The position numbers and the translations under genes were made by a program. The notes beneath the pieces were generated by a model. The model was not told the DNA's origin. It did not search any database and was given only the letters and a program-made list of their open reading frames with translations. 64,000 nucleotides of DNA from positions 53,206 to 117,205 of the forward strand of contig NZ_AUAO01000006.1 of the NCBI RefSeq assembly GCF_000428765.1. The letters are read 5' to 3'. Origin of the DNA: Brevundimonas aveniformis DSM 17977. GTDB taxonomy: Bacteria > Pseudomonadota > Alphaproteobacteria > Caulobacterales > Caulobacteraceae. Below, one piece after another: positions 21,599 to 30,685 of this stretch (positions within the stretch are counted from its first letter, which is position 1; every line of letters begins with the position of its first letter).

Positions 21599-22027
21599 AT
21601 GAAAATCATCCCCAGCCTCAGCTTCAACGGCCAATGTCGCGAGGCATTTGAATTCTACGCCCGCGTTCTCGGCGGCGAGATCATCTCGGCCTTCCCGTAT
21701 GGCGAGGGTCCGCCAGACATGCCGGTCGGTCCCCAGTACAAGGACTGGCTGATGCACGCCTGGCTCCAGATCGGCGACCAAGCGATCATGGGTGCCGACA
21801 TGGATAAGGACTGGGCTCCCAATATCGACAAGCCCAAGAACGGCTTCGACGTTGCAGTTCACACTGACGATGCCGATGAGGCTCGTGCCTGGTTCGAGGG
21901 TCTGTCCGAAGGCGGCAGGGTCATCATGCCCTTCCAGGCCACCTTCTGGTCGCCTGGCTATGGCTCTTTCATCGACAAATTCGGCATCCCCTGGATGGTC
22001 AACACCAACGGCCAACCGCAAGCCTGA
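21599..22027 (+). CDS. VOC-family (PhnB/glyoxalase-like) protein
   Basis: 142 residues. The N-terminus MKIIPSLSFNGQCREAFEFY and the FWSPGYGSFIDKFGIPWMVN ending match PhnB-like members of the vicinal oxygen chelate superfamily. Several metal-ligand positions of true glyoxalases are not obvious, so enzyme activity is uncertain. The gene follows the AHSA1 protein closely, a common pairing in proteobacteria. The Shine-Dalgarno sequence is AGGAG, six bases upstream of the ATG. Confidence 0.88.
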   Translation: MKIIPSLSFNGQCREAFEFYARVLGGEIISAFPYGEGPPDMPVGPQYKDWLMHAWLQIGDQAIMGADMDKDWAPNIDKPKNGFDVAVHTDDADEARAWFEGLSEGGRVIMPFQATFWSPGYGSFIDKFGIPWMVNTNGQPQA

Positions 22028-22123
22028 TTGCCCCGCAGAACTATCCACAGGCGGCATCCTGCGGTTGATTGACAGGAATTGAACCGCGTTCGACAAGCCC
22101 GAACATTCGCCTGGGAGGGGAAT

Positions 22124-22876
22124 ATGGGCTGGCTATTCGGCAATCGTCGCAAGCGCGAACGCGCGACCTATTCGCAGCTGGTTTCAGAGCCTGCACCTGC
22201 GGCTAGGCCCGCAGCGGCTCTGCGATCACAGCCGACCCCGCAACAGGCACTGGATGCACTGCGAGCGGGCAATGACGCCTTCCTGCGCGGCGAGAACAAT
22301 CTGGGGCACGTCAGAGCAGACGATCTGGATGAACTCCAGGGCGGTCAGTATCCAATCGCCACCATCGTCGGCTGTGCAGACAGCCGCACCCCACCGACGA
22401 TCCTGTTCAATCAGGGCTTCGGTCGCCTGTTCAGCATTCGCGTGGCCGGCAATACCGTCGACCGTCGCGGCCTCGCCTCAATCGTCTACGCCGTAAAGCA
22501 TCTCCATTGCCCGCTGGTGGTGGTCATGGGCCATACGGGATGCGGTGCGGTCGCGGCGGCGGAAGCGATTGTCGACGGTCGCGCTGAGATGGATCCGTCG
22601 CTTGAAGCCATGATCGAGCCCATCATTCCGGCGGTGCTGGCGGCGCGGCGTTCACGCCCGACCAATCCGGCTGAAGCCGCCGTCGAAGAGAACGCCCGCG
22701 TCGTCGCCGCCAAGCTGGCCACAGCTGATACCGCCCTGGCTGAGGCGCTCGCCGCCGGCACCCTGATGATCGTCGGCGCCGTCAAGGACATGAGCTCTGG
22801 CCGGGTCCGCTTCCTCGAGATCATCGGCAACGGCAGTCCGACCCCGGCCAATCAGAGAGCCGCCGTACCCGCCTAG
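22124..22876 (+). CDS. Beta-class carbonic anhydrase
   Basis: 250 residues from the ATG at 22124, which is preceded by GGGAGGGGAAT. The zinc ligands of the beta class are visible: Cys84 in VGCADSRTPP, with Asp86 and Arg88 forming the conserved dyad, and His137 and Cys140 in MGHTGCGAV. It interconverts carbon dioxide and bicarbonate. The first 35 or so residues are a basic, Ala/Pro-rich leader without the look of a signal peptide. Its last codons overlap the end of the convergent alpha/beta hydrolase gene by four bases. Confidence 0.93.
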   Translation: MGWLFGNRRKRERATYSQLVSEPAPAARPAAALRSQPTPQQALDALRAGNDAFLRGENNLGHVRADDLDELQGGQYPIATIVGCADSRTPPTILFNQGFGRLFSIRVAGNTVDRRGLASIVYAVKHLHCPLVVVMGHTGCGAVAAAEAIVDGRAEMDPSLEAMIEPIIPAVLAARRSRPTNPAEAAVEENARVVAAKLATADTALAEALAAGTLMIVGAVKDMSSGRVRFLEIIGNGSPTPANQRAAVPA

Positions 22877-23943
22877 GGCTCAGATCGTTCGAGCAAGGCG
22901 ACCAGTTCGTCACGCCAGAACCGTGCCCAGGTGTGGGTCCCGTGCCCGCGTGTCTCCGGGCTGGCCGGGATCAGGACATAGCGGCCTTGCGCGATTCGCG
23001 GCGCATAGTGCTCGGCCAGTCCCAACTCGGGTGGATTGATGAAGTCATCGGCCGAATTGATCCAGGTGACGGGCACGGCGATCGCTTCCAGGTCCGCCGA
23101 AGGATCATAGTCGCGCGACGCATTGACCTGATACCAGAGGTCGTTGGCATCCAGCCCAGCGACGCGCTGCGGCAGTTGCTCGGCCAGCCAGGCGTCCGTC
23201 GTGTCCCGGTCCGGCAAATCAACCTGCATGGCCATGGGTGCTGCCCCAACCAGCATCAGCAAGTCCGCCGCAGTTCTCAGACCCTGTGTGGGCTGGGCCT
23301 CATAGTCTCCATTCAACCAGGCCGGATCTGACCGGATCGCGTCCATCAGCATGGCCCGCCACAAGCGATTCCGACCCGCGATCTCGGTCGGCTGGCAGGC
23401 CAACGGCATCAAGGCCTGGGCGAAATCGGGGTGACGTTCTCCCCAGACGAAGGCGTGCATACACCCCATCGAAGTGCCCATCAGCAGACGAAGGTGATCG
23501 ACACCCAGGCCCTCGACCAACAGGCGCCGCTGGGCCTCGACCATGTCGTCATAGGTGTACTCTGGAAACCGGGCGCGCAGTCCATCCGAGGGCTTGGACG
23601 AGCCGCCGTGGCCGATGTTGTCGGGCAGGATGACGTAGTAGCGGCTGATATCGAGCGGCTGGCCCGGGCCGAACAATTCGTCAGCGAACTGAGGCCGCAG
23701 GAACTGGGCACCGGTGCCACCGGTTCCATGCAGAACCATCACCGCATTGGTCACGCGCCCTTGGGCATCGCGCTGGGGCTGCCCCAAGGTCCGGTAGTGA
23801 AGCCGAAACTCGGGCAGCGTCTGGCCGTCCTCGAAACGGAAATCGTCGATGACATGATCCCCTTCCGTGACGTCCCACGGTTGGGCCATGGCGGGACCGA
23901 CCATCAGGAGGGCCATCGTCAGGCCAAGTAGCCACCGCATCAT
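22873..23943 (-). CDS. Exported MetX-like alpha/beta hydrolase
   Basis: 356 residues. There is a Sec signal peptide (MMRWLLGLTMALLMVGPAMAQ), then an alpha/beta-hydrolase related to homoserine O-acetyltransferase: LHYRTLGQP, VLHGTGGTGAQF, the nucleophile elbow GTSMGCMHAF with the catalytic Ser, and the C-terminal acidic/His region ending ETRGHGTHTW. True MetX enzymes are cytoplasmic, so an exported form probably has a hydrolytic role on an unknown ester. It is the last gene of a minus-strand series with a serine hydrolase and a dehydrogenase. A separate, cytoplasmic MetX-type enzyme lies at 40.4 kb. Confidence 0.82.
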   Translation of the reverse strand: MMRWLLGLTMALLMVGPAMAQPWDVTEGDHVIDDFRFEDGQTLPEFRLHYRTLGQPQRDAQGRVTNAVMVLHGTGGTGAQFLRPQFADELFGPGQPLDISRYYVILPDNIGHGGSSKPSDGLRARFPEYTYDDMVEAQRRLLVEGLGVDHLRLLMGTSMGCMHAFVWGERHPDFAQALMPLACQPTEIAGRNRLWRAMLMDAIRSDPAWLNGDYEAQPTQGLRTAADLLMLVGAAPMAMQVDLPDRDTTDAWLAEQLPQRVAGLDANDLWYQVNASRDYDPSADLEAIAVPVTWINSADDFINPPELGLAEHYAPRIAQGRYVLIPASPETRGHGTHTWARFWRDELVALLERSEP

Positions 23944-23970
23944 TCGCCGCGCTCCTGTTCCGGCTGCAGC

Positions 23971-25200
23971 CTATTGCTGGAGCCCCGTTGGGAAGGTCTG
24001 ACCCGTCGCCTCGGCCATGGCCTGCTGGACGATGAGAAAGACCGTGTCCCGCTGATGATAGTTGTTGGTCAGAACAACCACCGTGACATCTCCATCGGGC
24101 AAATAGCTGATCAGGTTACGGAAACCCGCCCAGCTTCCCGTGTGATAGATCTGCGGCGCGTGGAAAGCGGGTACGGCCCCCGATCCCAGATCACTGGTGA
24201 ACAGGCCAAAACCCCACCCCCGCGGACGTGCGCCTTCAGGAAGCCCCTGATCGGCGGGCGCATGATCGGCAATCATCTGCGCGTAGCTCTCCGGTGACAG
24301 GACGTGGCCGCCGTGCAGGGCACGCTCCCAGGTCAACATATCGTCCAGGGTCGAATAGAGGGCTCCCGCCCCGGCGATGATCGACACATTGGCGACCGGT
24401 CCGGGGACCTGACCGGCCCCTCCCGAGTTGTGTCCACGAACGATGCCATGCCCTCCGGCGTCAGCATCAGACCCCGTATTGGCCATCCCCAGCGGCGTGA
24501 AAAAGGTCGTCTGGAGATAGTCTTCGTAGGCCAGGCCCGACGCCCGCTCGACAATCGCGGCCAGCAGATTGTAGCCGGCATTGTTATAGTCGGCACGCGT
24601 GCCCGGCTCGAACCGCGGTCGAAACTGTTCGGTGTCCCGCGTCAACTCCGCCAGGGTCGCGGGCGTCACACGGCGGTCGCCCCATCCGGGACGTTCCATC
24701 AAATCCGGCAGGCCGGAGGTGTGGCTCAGCAGATGCGTCAGACGAAGACCCTGCCACCCGTCAGGACAGGGCGAAATCCAGCGGCAGACCGGATCGTCGA
24801 TCGACAATCGGCCCTCATCCTGTAGTCGGAGAATGGCCGCTGCCGTGAACTGCTTGCTGACAGAGGCCAGCCGAAAGCGGGCATTGGGATCGAGCCGCTG
24901 CCCTGTCTCAACGTCCGCCACGCCATAGGCCTGGCGCAACAACAGGTGGTCGCCCTGTGCGACCAGAACTGCCCCGTTGAACTGCCCTTGGGCGGCCAGG
25001 ACCTCCAGTCGCGCCCGCAACTGCGGCAAGCTGTTCGCCTGAACAATGGGGGCGGGTTCAGGTGCAATGATCGGGGCCGGTTCCACCACGGCGACGGCTG
25101 ACGGTTGCGCCAGCGTCGGCGCGCACCCAACGGCTGCCAGACTGGTCAGCGCACCAAGGCCCAGACCTGCGAAGACACCGGCAATACTGGTACGGCTCAT
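23971..25200 (-). CDS. Serine hydrolase, class C beta-lactamase family
   Basis: 409 residues from the ATG at 25200, which overlaps the upstream dehydrogenase stop by four bases. The signal region ends in a possible lipobox (AAVGC, Cys26), suggesting an anchored periplasmic protein. The beta-lactamase/esterase motifs are SVSK (Ser113-Lys116), the Tyr of ADYNNAGYN, and LSHTSGLPDL. The family includes D-Ala carboxypeptidases, esterases and AmpC enzymes. Nothing here marks it as a resistance enzyme, and a hydrolase of wall peptides or esters is more likely. It has about 25 residues of Pro/Ala-rich linker after the signal. Confidence 0.85.
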   Translation of the reverse strand: MSRTSIAGVFAGLGLGALTSLAAVGCAPTLAQPSAVAVVEPAPIIAPEPAPIVQANSLPQLRARLEVLAAQGQFNGAVLVAQGDHLLLRQAYGVADVETGQRLDPNARFRLASVSKQFTAAAILRLQDEGRLSIDDPVCRWISPCPDGWQGLRLTHLLSHTSGLPDLMERPGWGDRRVTPATLAELTRDTEQFRPRFEPGTRADYNNAGYNLLAAIVERASGLAYEDYLQTTFFTPLGMANTGSDADAGGHGIVRGHNSGGAGQVPGPVANVSIIAGAGALYSTLDDMLTWERALHGGHVLSPESYAQMIADHAPADQGLPEGARPRGWGFGLFTSDLGSGAVPAFHAPQIYHTGSWAGFRNLISYLPDGDVTVVVLTNNYHQRDTVFLIVQQAMAEATGQTFPTGLQQ

Positions 25201-26063
25201 CGCCCCGACCGATCTTGCAGGCGCGCCGCCAGGCTGGAGGTATCCCAACGCGCTCCACCCATGGCCTGAACCTCGGAATAGAACTGATCGACCAGGGCCG
25301 TCAGGGCGAGGTGGCTGTGATTGGCACGGGCTTCATCCAGGACCAGGCCCAGGTCCTTACGCATCCAGTCCACGGCAAAGCCGAAGTTGAACTCTCCACG
25401 CGCCATGGTCGCCCAGCGATTGTCCATCTGCCAGGATTGCGCCGCCCCTTTCGAGATCGCGCCATAGACCGCCTCGGTATCCAGCCCAGCCTGCTGGGCG
25501 AAATGGACCGCCTCGGCCAGGCCCTGAACGACCCCGGCGATGCAGATCTGGTTGACCATCTTGGTCAGTTGGCCGGAGCCGACCGGTCCCATGTGCTGGA
25601 TCGCCTTGGAATAGGCTTCCAGAACAGGCCGGGCCCGATCCAGAGCCGCTGCATCTCCGCCCGCCATGACGCTGAGCTGGCCATTTTCTGCACCGGCCTG
25701 TCCGCCCGAAACCGGCGCATCGACAAACGCACAGCCTCGCGCCCCGGCCCATTCACCCATGTCGCGGGCCAACCGCGCCGAGGTCGTGGTGTGATCGACA
25801 AAGACACAGCCGGTCGGCACCGTCTCAAGGGCGGCGCGCACGACCTGGCGAACATCCTCATCATTGCCGACGCACAGGATGAAAAGCTCCGCTGCCTCAC
25901 CTGCCCCTTGCGGCGTTTCGGCCACCGCCCCGCCGGTCGCCTCGGCCCAGGCCACAGCCTTGGCCAGCGTCCGGTTGTACCCGACGACCTGATGTCCGGC
26001 CTCGATCAGATGCCGGGCCATGGGGCCGCCCATAACCCCCAAACCGGCGAACCCGATCCTCAT
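25197..26063 (-). CDS. NAD(P)-dependent beta-hydroxyacid dehydrogenase
   Basis: 288 residues, same family as mmsB. The NAD-binding motif is MRIGFAGLGVMGGPMARHL, the substrate motif DAPVSGGQAGAENGQLSVMAGG, and the catalytic Lys lies in GQLTKMVNQICIAG. The GLGVMG and QAGAENG details are closer to the tartronate semialdehyde reductase/GarR and succinic semialdehyde reductase-like branch than to MmsB. The substrate is unknown. It overlaps both neighbours by four bases, so flavin reductase, this gene and the serine hydrolase form one operon. Confidence 0.88.
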   Translation of the reverse strand: MRIGFAGLGVMGGPMARHLIEAGHQVVGYNRTLAKAVAWAEATGGAVAETPQGAGEAAELFILCVGNDEDVRQVVRAALETVPTGCVFVDHTTTSARLARDMGEWAGARGCAFVDAPVSGGQAGAENGQLSVMAGGDAAALDRARPVLEAYSKAIQHMGPVGSGQLTKMVNQICIAGVVQGLAEAVHFAQQAGLDTEAVYGAISKGAAQSWQMDNRWATMARGEFNFGFAVDWMRKDLGLVLDEARANHSHLALTALVDQFYSEVQAMGGARWDTSSLAARLQDRSGR

Positions 26064-26536
26064 CGTTCACCCCGCGAGATCGGTCCGTAGCTGCCTCTGA
26101 AAAATGCCAATCCCGTTCCGTCGCGCGCCTCGAATCGCTCAACTCGCCCAAAGATCAGCAGGTGGTCACCCGCGTCCTCGCGACGGCAGACATGGCATTC
26201 GAATCGAGAGATCCAGCCGTCAATAAGCGGCACCCCCCCGATTCCCGGCTCGAACTCGTCCGGCTCAAGGAGCGGGTTGCCGAACGCAAAACGCTGGCAC
26301 AGCTCTGCCCCGTCCGAATTCAGAACATGAACAGCGAAATGGTCGGCCTGCGAAAAGGTGGGCCAGCGATCGGATTTCTTGCCCAGGCTCCACAGGACCG
26401 TGGGCGGCTCCAGAGACACCGATGTGAAGGAATTCACCGTGATCCCCATCGCCCCGCGCGCGCCCATGGCCGTGACCACACACACACCGGTCGCGAAGCC
26501 TCCGAGCGCATGGCGCAGCGGGCGTGTGTCGATCAT
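26060..26536 (-). CDS. Flavin reductase-like FMN-binding protein
   Basis: 158 residues from the ATG at 26536. The sequence LRHALGGFATGVCVVTAMG, ITVNSFTSVSLEPPTVLWSLGKKS and FAVHVLNSDGAELCQRFA is typical of the HpaC/FRP flavin reductase family that supplies reduced flavin to monooxygenases. No monooxygenase gene is adjacent. The frame is open 21 codons further upstream, but family alignment favours MIDTRPLRHAL; no convincing Shine-Dalgarno sequence marks it. It is the first gene of the operon with the dehydrogenase. Confidence 0.85.
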   Translation of the reverse strand: MIDTRPLRHALGGFATGVCVVTAMGARGAMGITVNSFTSVSLEPPTVLWSLGKKSDRWPTFSQADHFAVHVLNSDGAELCQRFAFGNPLLEPDEFEPGIGGVPLIDGWISRFECHVCRREDAGDHLLIFGRVERFEARDGTGLAFFRGSYGPISRGER

Positions 26537-26657
26537 CGGCGGGTTCTTGCTATCCACGCCTCTCGACCTAGAGCGCGTCGCTCCCCTTAGCAACTGCAAC
26601 GGCCTCTTAACCTTGACCCGCCATCAAGAGACGGAGAACTGCTGAGGCACAGCCACC

Positions 26658-27554
26658 ATGTCGATGAGCGAACGGCCCATCCTCATCAAGAAGATCAAGA
26701 AAGGCGGCGACCACGGCCACCACGGCGGCGCGTGGAAGGTCGCCTACGCCGACTTCGTCACGGCGATGATGGCCTTCTTCCTGCTCATGTGGCTGATCAA
26801 CACGACCGACCCGGAGCAAAAGCGCGGCATCGCCGAGTATTTCGCGCCCGCCAGCGTTGCGCCGACCACCTCGGGTTCGGGCGGCATTCTCGGCGGCACG
26901 TCGCTGGGCGAGGACGGGGTCAAGAGCGACGGCTCCAGCGCCGTGGTCAATCAGCTCTCTCCCGAGGCCGCCCAGCAGGCCGACCAGCAGGAAGGACGCA
27001 GTTCTGACCTGTCCGCTGCCAGCGAGGACGAGCTACGTGAAGAGATCGCCCGGCGTGAGGCCGCCGATTTCGCCTCGGCCGCAGCTTCGCTACGCCAGGC
27101 CATGCAGGACATGCCCGAACTGGCCGAACTATCGCGACACCTGATCATCGACCAGACGCCCGAGGGACTGCGCATTCAGCTGGTCGACCAGGAAGGACGG
27201 TCGATGTTCGAGCAGAACTCGGCGCGCCCGAACGAGCGCGCCCGGATCCTGCTGCGTGCCGTCAGCCGGGTCATCAATCAGCTCCCCAACCGCATCACGA
27301 TTTCCGGGCACACCTCGGCGACCGGGACGCGCGCCTCACAGCCCGGTGACTGGGCTCTGTCGTCTAGCCGGGCCGACGCCTCTCGCCAGATTCTCGAAGC
27401 CGCTGGCGTCGATGCCGACCGCATCTATCAGGTGTCGGGCAAGGCGGGCTCAGATCCTCTCTATCCCGATGATCCGACGCTGGCCGGCAATCGGCGCATC
27501 GCGATTGTGCTGCTTCGGGAGGCACCTGTCCTTCCCGCCGATACCAGTCTCTGA
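26658..27554 (+). CDS. motB: MotB, flagellar motor stator protein
   Basis: 298 residues. The cytoplasmic start with Lys/His-rich sequence leads into AYADFVTAMMAFFLLMWLIN, the single membrane helix containing the proton-binding Asp32. A C-terminal OmpA-like peptidoglycan-binding domain follows (ISGHTSATGTRA and WALSSSRADASRQILEAAGV). MotB pairs with MotA, which is not in the window; in Caulobacter the two genes are also apart. The gene is preceded by an AT-rich stretch with TTAACC, a half-match to the CtrA box, but this is weak evidence. Confidence 0.95.
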   Translation: MSMSERPILIKKIKKGGDHGHHGGAWKVAYADFVTAMMAFFLLMWLINTTDPEQKRGIAEYFAPASVAPTTSGSGGILGGTSLGEDGVKSDGSSAVVNQLSPEAAQQADQQEGRSSDLSAASEDELREEIARREAADFASAAASLRQAMQDMPELAELSRHLIIDQTPEGLRIQLVDQEGRSMFEQNSARPNERARILLRAVSRVINQLPNRITISGHTSATGTRASQPGDWALSSSRADASRQILEAAGVDADRIYQVSGKAGSDPLYPDDPTLAGNRRIAIVLLREAPVLPADTSL

Positions 27555-27578
27555 TCGAGGGTTGCGTCCCGCCGGGAT

Positions 27579-28364
27579 TTGCCTTCACAATCGTCGTCAA
27601 CGGGGAGCCTGCGACGCGATTTGACCCAGTATGTACCGACCCGACAGCTTCGGTTCTTTCTGACGGGCCCCTCGCCCTGCCCCTATCTGCCCGGGCGTGA
27701 GGAACGGAAGGTCTTCACCCATCTGCCTATGTCGGACGGCGCAGCGGTCAATGACTCGCTCACCCAGGTCGGCTTTCGACGCAGCCAGAACATCGCCTAT
27801 CGCCCGGCCTGCGAGGCATGCAGCGCCTGTGTGTCGGTGCGTATACCCACCGCAACCTTCGAGCCGGGACGTGGCCACAGGCGTATTCTCAGACGGAACT
27901 CCGATCTGGTTCGGACCCTGGTAGAACCGGAAGCCACCCCCGAACAGTACAACCTGCTCCAACGCTATCTGAACGCTCGCCATCCCGGCGGCGGCATGAC
28001 GGACATGGGCTGGCTCGACTTTGTGGCGATGATCGAGGACACCGCCGTCCGGACCCATCTGATCGAGTATCGGCTGCCGGATGGCCGCATCGTCGCGGGG
28101 GCCCTGACGGACCTGCTCTCGGACGGGCTGTCCCTGGTCTACAGCTTCTTCGACCCCGAAGAGTCCCGACGCAGCCTGGGCCAGTACGTCGTGCTGGACC
28201 ATATCCGGCAGGCCACAGCCGTCGGGCTGGACCATGTCTATCTCGGCTACTGGATCGAGGGCTCGGCCAAGATGAGCTATAAGGCCGACTTCCGCCCTCT
28301 CCAGACCCTCGAAGGCGACAATTGGGTGGCCAAGACGGCCATCAATCCGACCGAGCTTCCCTGA
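27579..28364 (+). CDS. bpt: Aspartate/glutamate leucyltransferase (N-end rule)
   Basis: About 261 residues of the Bpt/Ate family, which transfers leucine (or arginine) from aminoacyl-tRNA to N-terminal Asp or Glu to mark proteins for ClpAP. Diagnostic sequence: CPYLPGREERKVFT, FRRSQNIAYRPACEACSACVSVRI with the conserved Cys cluster, and the C-terminal LGYWIEGSAKMSYKADFRPL. No ATG fits: the frame opens at TTG 27579, and TTG 27621 (just before QYVPTRQLRFFLTGP) is the alternative closer to the family N-terminus. The 3' end overlaps the convergent membrane protein gene by 23 bases. Confidence 0.93.
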   Translation: MPSQSSSTGSLRRDLTQYVPTRQLRFFLTGPSPCPYLPGREERKVFTHLPMSDGAAVNDSLTQVGFRRSQNIAYRPACEACSACVSVRIPTATFEPGRGHRRILRRNSDLVRTLVEPEATPEQYNLLQRYLNARHPGGGMTDMGWLDFVAMIEDTAVRTHLIEYRLPDGRIVAGALTDLLSDGLSLVYSFFDPEESRRSLGQYVVLDHIRQATAVGLDHVYLGYWIEGSAKMSYKADFRPLQTLEGDNWVAKTAINPTELP

Positions 28365-30612
28365 CCATAGCCCCGAAAAGATTGACATAATCGTCCGTCC
28401 AGGCGGGCGTGTTCGTCGGCACGTTCAACTGCCAGCGCGGATCGACCGCAAACGGGGCCAGCCCCTCCGCCGTCGGTGACATGACCACCGCCTCCGTCGA
28501 GGCCTCACTCATCTGGGGCGCATCCGGATTTTCGCCGTAGAGCTTGTGCAGATAGGGAACGCCAATTTCCTGAGCCGCCGCCAGGGTCGGGGTCGTGATC
28601 TCAAGATTTCGGTTCGACAGGTGAAGCACCAACAGTCCATCGGGCTTCAACAGGCGCAGATATTCCCGGATCGCCTCCACCGTCAGCATGTGGGTCGGCA
28701 CCGCATCCGACGAGAAGGCGTCGACCAACAACAGGTCATAGGTTCCGGCCGGCTCATTGCGGAGCGTCAGGCGGGCATCTCCGATCACCGTGCGAACCGG
28801 CCCATCGGCGCACTCCGAGATATAGCTGAACCGGGCGGGATCACGCGCCCAACGATCAACCATCGGGTCGATCTCAAAGAAGCTGAGCTGATCGCCGGCA
28901 CGCTTGTAGGCTGCCATGGATCCGGCCCCCTGCCCGACGACACCGATCACGGCATGGTCTGTCCGGTTCTGGGTGACGATCACCGATTCCCCGATCGGGG
29001 TGGTGGGCGCGTAGTAAAGCGATGGACGACAACGCCACTCGGCCGCCTGGATTTGGGCACCATGCAGGGTCGTTCCATGCATCAGGATGCGAACATCCCC
29101 GACCTCGCGGAAATCGACATCGGCGCGGCGAAGCACGCCGAAGAAGCTGCGGTCGCTCTCGGTCCAGTCATAGCGGACCGCGACCTGTGACGCCGCGAGC
29201 GAGATCAGGCAAAGGGCGACGAAAAACAGGCGAGCCCGCTGGCGAACCATGAAGGCACAGATCGCTGCGGCTCCCAGAGGAAGCAGCACCACCATACGCG
29301 CCGTTTCCCAGTCCAGTCCCATTTGATGGGGGCGTCCATCGACACTGAGCCACCAGAACAGGATCGGCGGGATGAGGCAAAGCACGGCAACCGCTGCCCC
29401 CCACATCAACTCATCACGCGACAGCCGCGTACGTGTCCAGGGACGAGCCAGGGCCGCCAGACACAGGGCCAGGGGATATTCCACCACCGTATTGAAGATG
29501 ACCGGCGCGACCATCGCATTGAAGGCCCCGCCCAGCACGCCACCGACGGCCAGCCAGAGGAAGAACTCGGTCAGGCGGTCAGGCGGGGGGCGCAGCGAAG
29601 CCAGCCGCTGGTGACACATCAGGGCCGTGAAGAAGAAGGTCGTCAGATGCAGGGTGAGCAGGACAAACCAATTGCCATTGGTCATCGGCATCAGAGCGGC
29701 ACAGACCGCCGCCGCCGCCGCCTGTATGATCAGGGTGGTGGTCAGCGAAATCGCGGGGCTGCGCGAGAAGGCAATCACAAACGTCAGAAGATAGAGCGCC
29801 AGCGGGATCACCCACAGGAACGGGGCCGACGCCACGTCCACAGACAGGTGCGTGGTGACGCCCAGCATCAGACTGGACGGCAAGGCGGCCATGCCGATCC
29901 AGGTCAGTCGGCGCGCCCATGAAACGGGTGTCGAGGGCTCCAGCGCCGGCGCGTCCAGCACGCCCTTGTCGCCGCGCCAGACAACTGCCCCCAGACCCAG
30001 GATCACCAAGATGAAGAGCCCGTATCCGATCGACCAGCCGAGGGTCTGCTGGCTCAATCCCGCCAGCGGCTCCACCAGGGCCGGATAGGCGATCAGGGCC
30101 ACGAAGCTGCCGATATTGGATGCGGCGTACAGGACGTAAGGATTTTCTCCCTCCGCCGTGCCCCGGCGCACGCGCGCGAACCATGCCTGCAACAGTGGTG
30201 CGGTTGCGGACAGCACGGCAAACGGAGCGCCGACCGACAAGGCCAGACTACCCAGCAACCAGGGGATGGGATGCCGCGTATCCGGCACACCAACCATGTC
30301 GCTGACACCGAGCGGCCAGAAGCTGATCAAGGCCAGAACCAGCAGCGCCAGGTGAATCGCAACCTGCCATTTCAGCGGCCCGACGCGTTGCAACAGGTGG
30401 GCATAGGCGTATCCGACCAGAAGCGCCGTCTGGAAGAACACCATCGAGGTATTCCAGACCGAGGGTGACCCCCCCAGCAAGGGCAGCAACAGTCGCCCCA
30501 TCAGGGGTTGAACCGAGAACACCAGAACCGCTGAGGTGAAGATGGCCAGGGCGAACAGCAAGGCTGTCGGAGACGATCTTTGCCCTTGCGGTAGAGCCGT
30601 TGCGTCAGTCAT
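28342..30612 (-). CDS. Fused membrane transporter/spermidine synthase-like protein
   Basis: 756 residues from the ATG at 30612. The N-terminal two thirds has about 13 membrane segments and starts with the family signature FTSAVLVFSVQPLMGRLLLPLLGGSPSVWNTSMVFFQ. The C-terminal part is a spermidine synthase-type Rossmann domain with VIGVVGQGAGSMAAYKR, FFEIDPMV, and LLLVDAFSSDAVPTHMLT. Such fusions are widespread in proteobacteria but their substrate is not established. The usual GLGTGS loop reads GQGAGS here. The gene diverges from pncC across 73 bases. Confidence 0.87.
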   Translation of the reverse strand: MTDATALPQGQRSSPTALLFALAIFTSAVLVFSVQPLMGRLLLPLLGGSPSVWNTSMVFFQTALLVGYAYAHLLQRVGPLKWQVAIHLALLVLALISFWPLGVSDMVGVPDTRHPIPWLLGSLALSVGAPFAVLSATAPLLQAWFARVRRGTAEGENPYVLYAASNIGSFVALIAYPALVEPLAGLSQQTLGWSIGYGLFILVILGLGAVVWRGDKGVLDAPALEPSTPVSWARRLTWIGMAALPSSLMLGVTTHLSVDVASAPFLWVIPLALYLLTFVIAFSRSPAISLTTTLIIQAAAAAVCAALMPMTNGNWFVLLTLHLTTFFFTALMCHQRLASLRPPPDRLTEFFLWLAVGGVLGGAFNAMVAPVIFNTVVEYPLALCLAALARPWTRTRLSRDELMWGAAVAVLCLIPPILFWWLSVDGRPHQMGLDWETARMVVLLPLGAAAICAFMVRQRARLFFVALCLISLAASQVAVRYDWTESDRSFFGVLRRADVDFREVGDVRILMHGTTLHGAQIQAAEWRCRPSLYYAPTTPIGESVIVTQNRTDHAVIGVVGQGAGSMAAYKRAGDQLSFFEIDPMVDRWARDPARFSYISECADGPVRTVIGDARLTLRNEPAGTYDLLLVDAFSSDAVPTHMLTVEAIREYLRLLKPDGLLVLHLSNRNLEITTPTLAAAQEIGVPYLHKLYGENPDAPQMSEASTEAVVMSPTAEGLAPFAVDPRWQLNVPTNTPAWTDDYVNLFGAMVREARSD

Positions 30613-30685
30613 TTGATCTCGCTCTGATCCCGTCCCCGGCGCGCCGTCGCTAAGCGACTCACGCCTGCATCCATTTGAGGCTGAC

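Noticed and set aside
23971..25200. Antibiotic-resistance beta-lactamase
   Set aside because: The class C serine hydrolase motifs are shared with esterases and peptidases; nothing in sequence or context shows resistance.
26603..26616. CtrA site upstream of motB
   Set aside because: Only one TTAACC half-site is present, without the second half at the required spacing.
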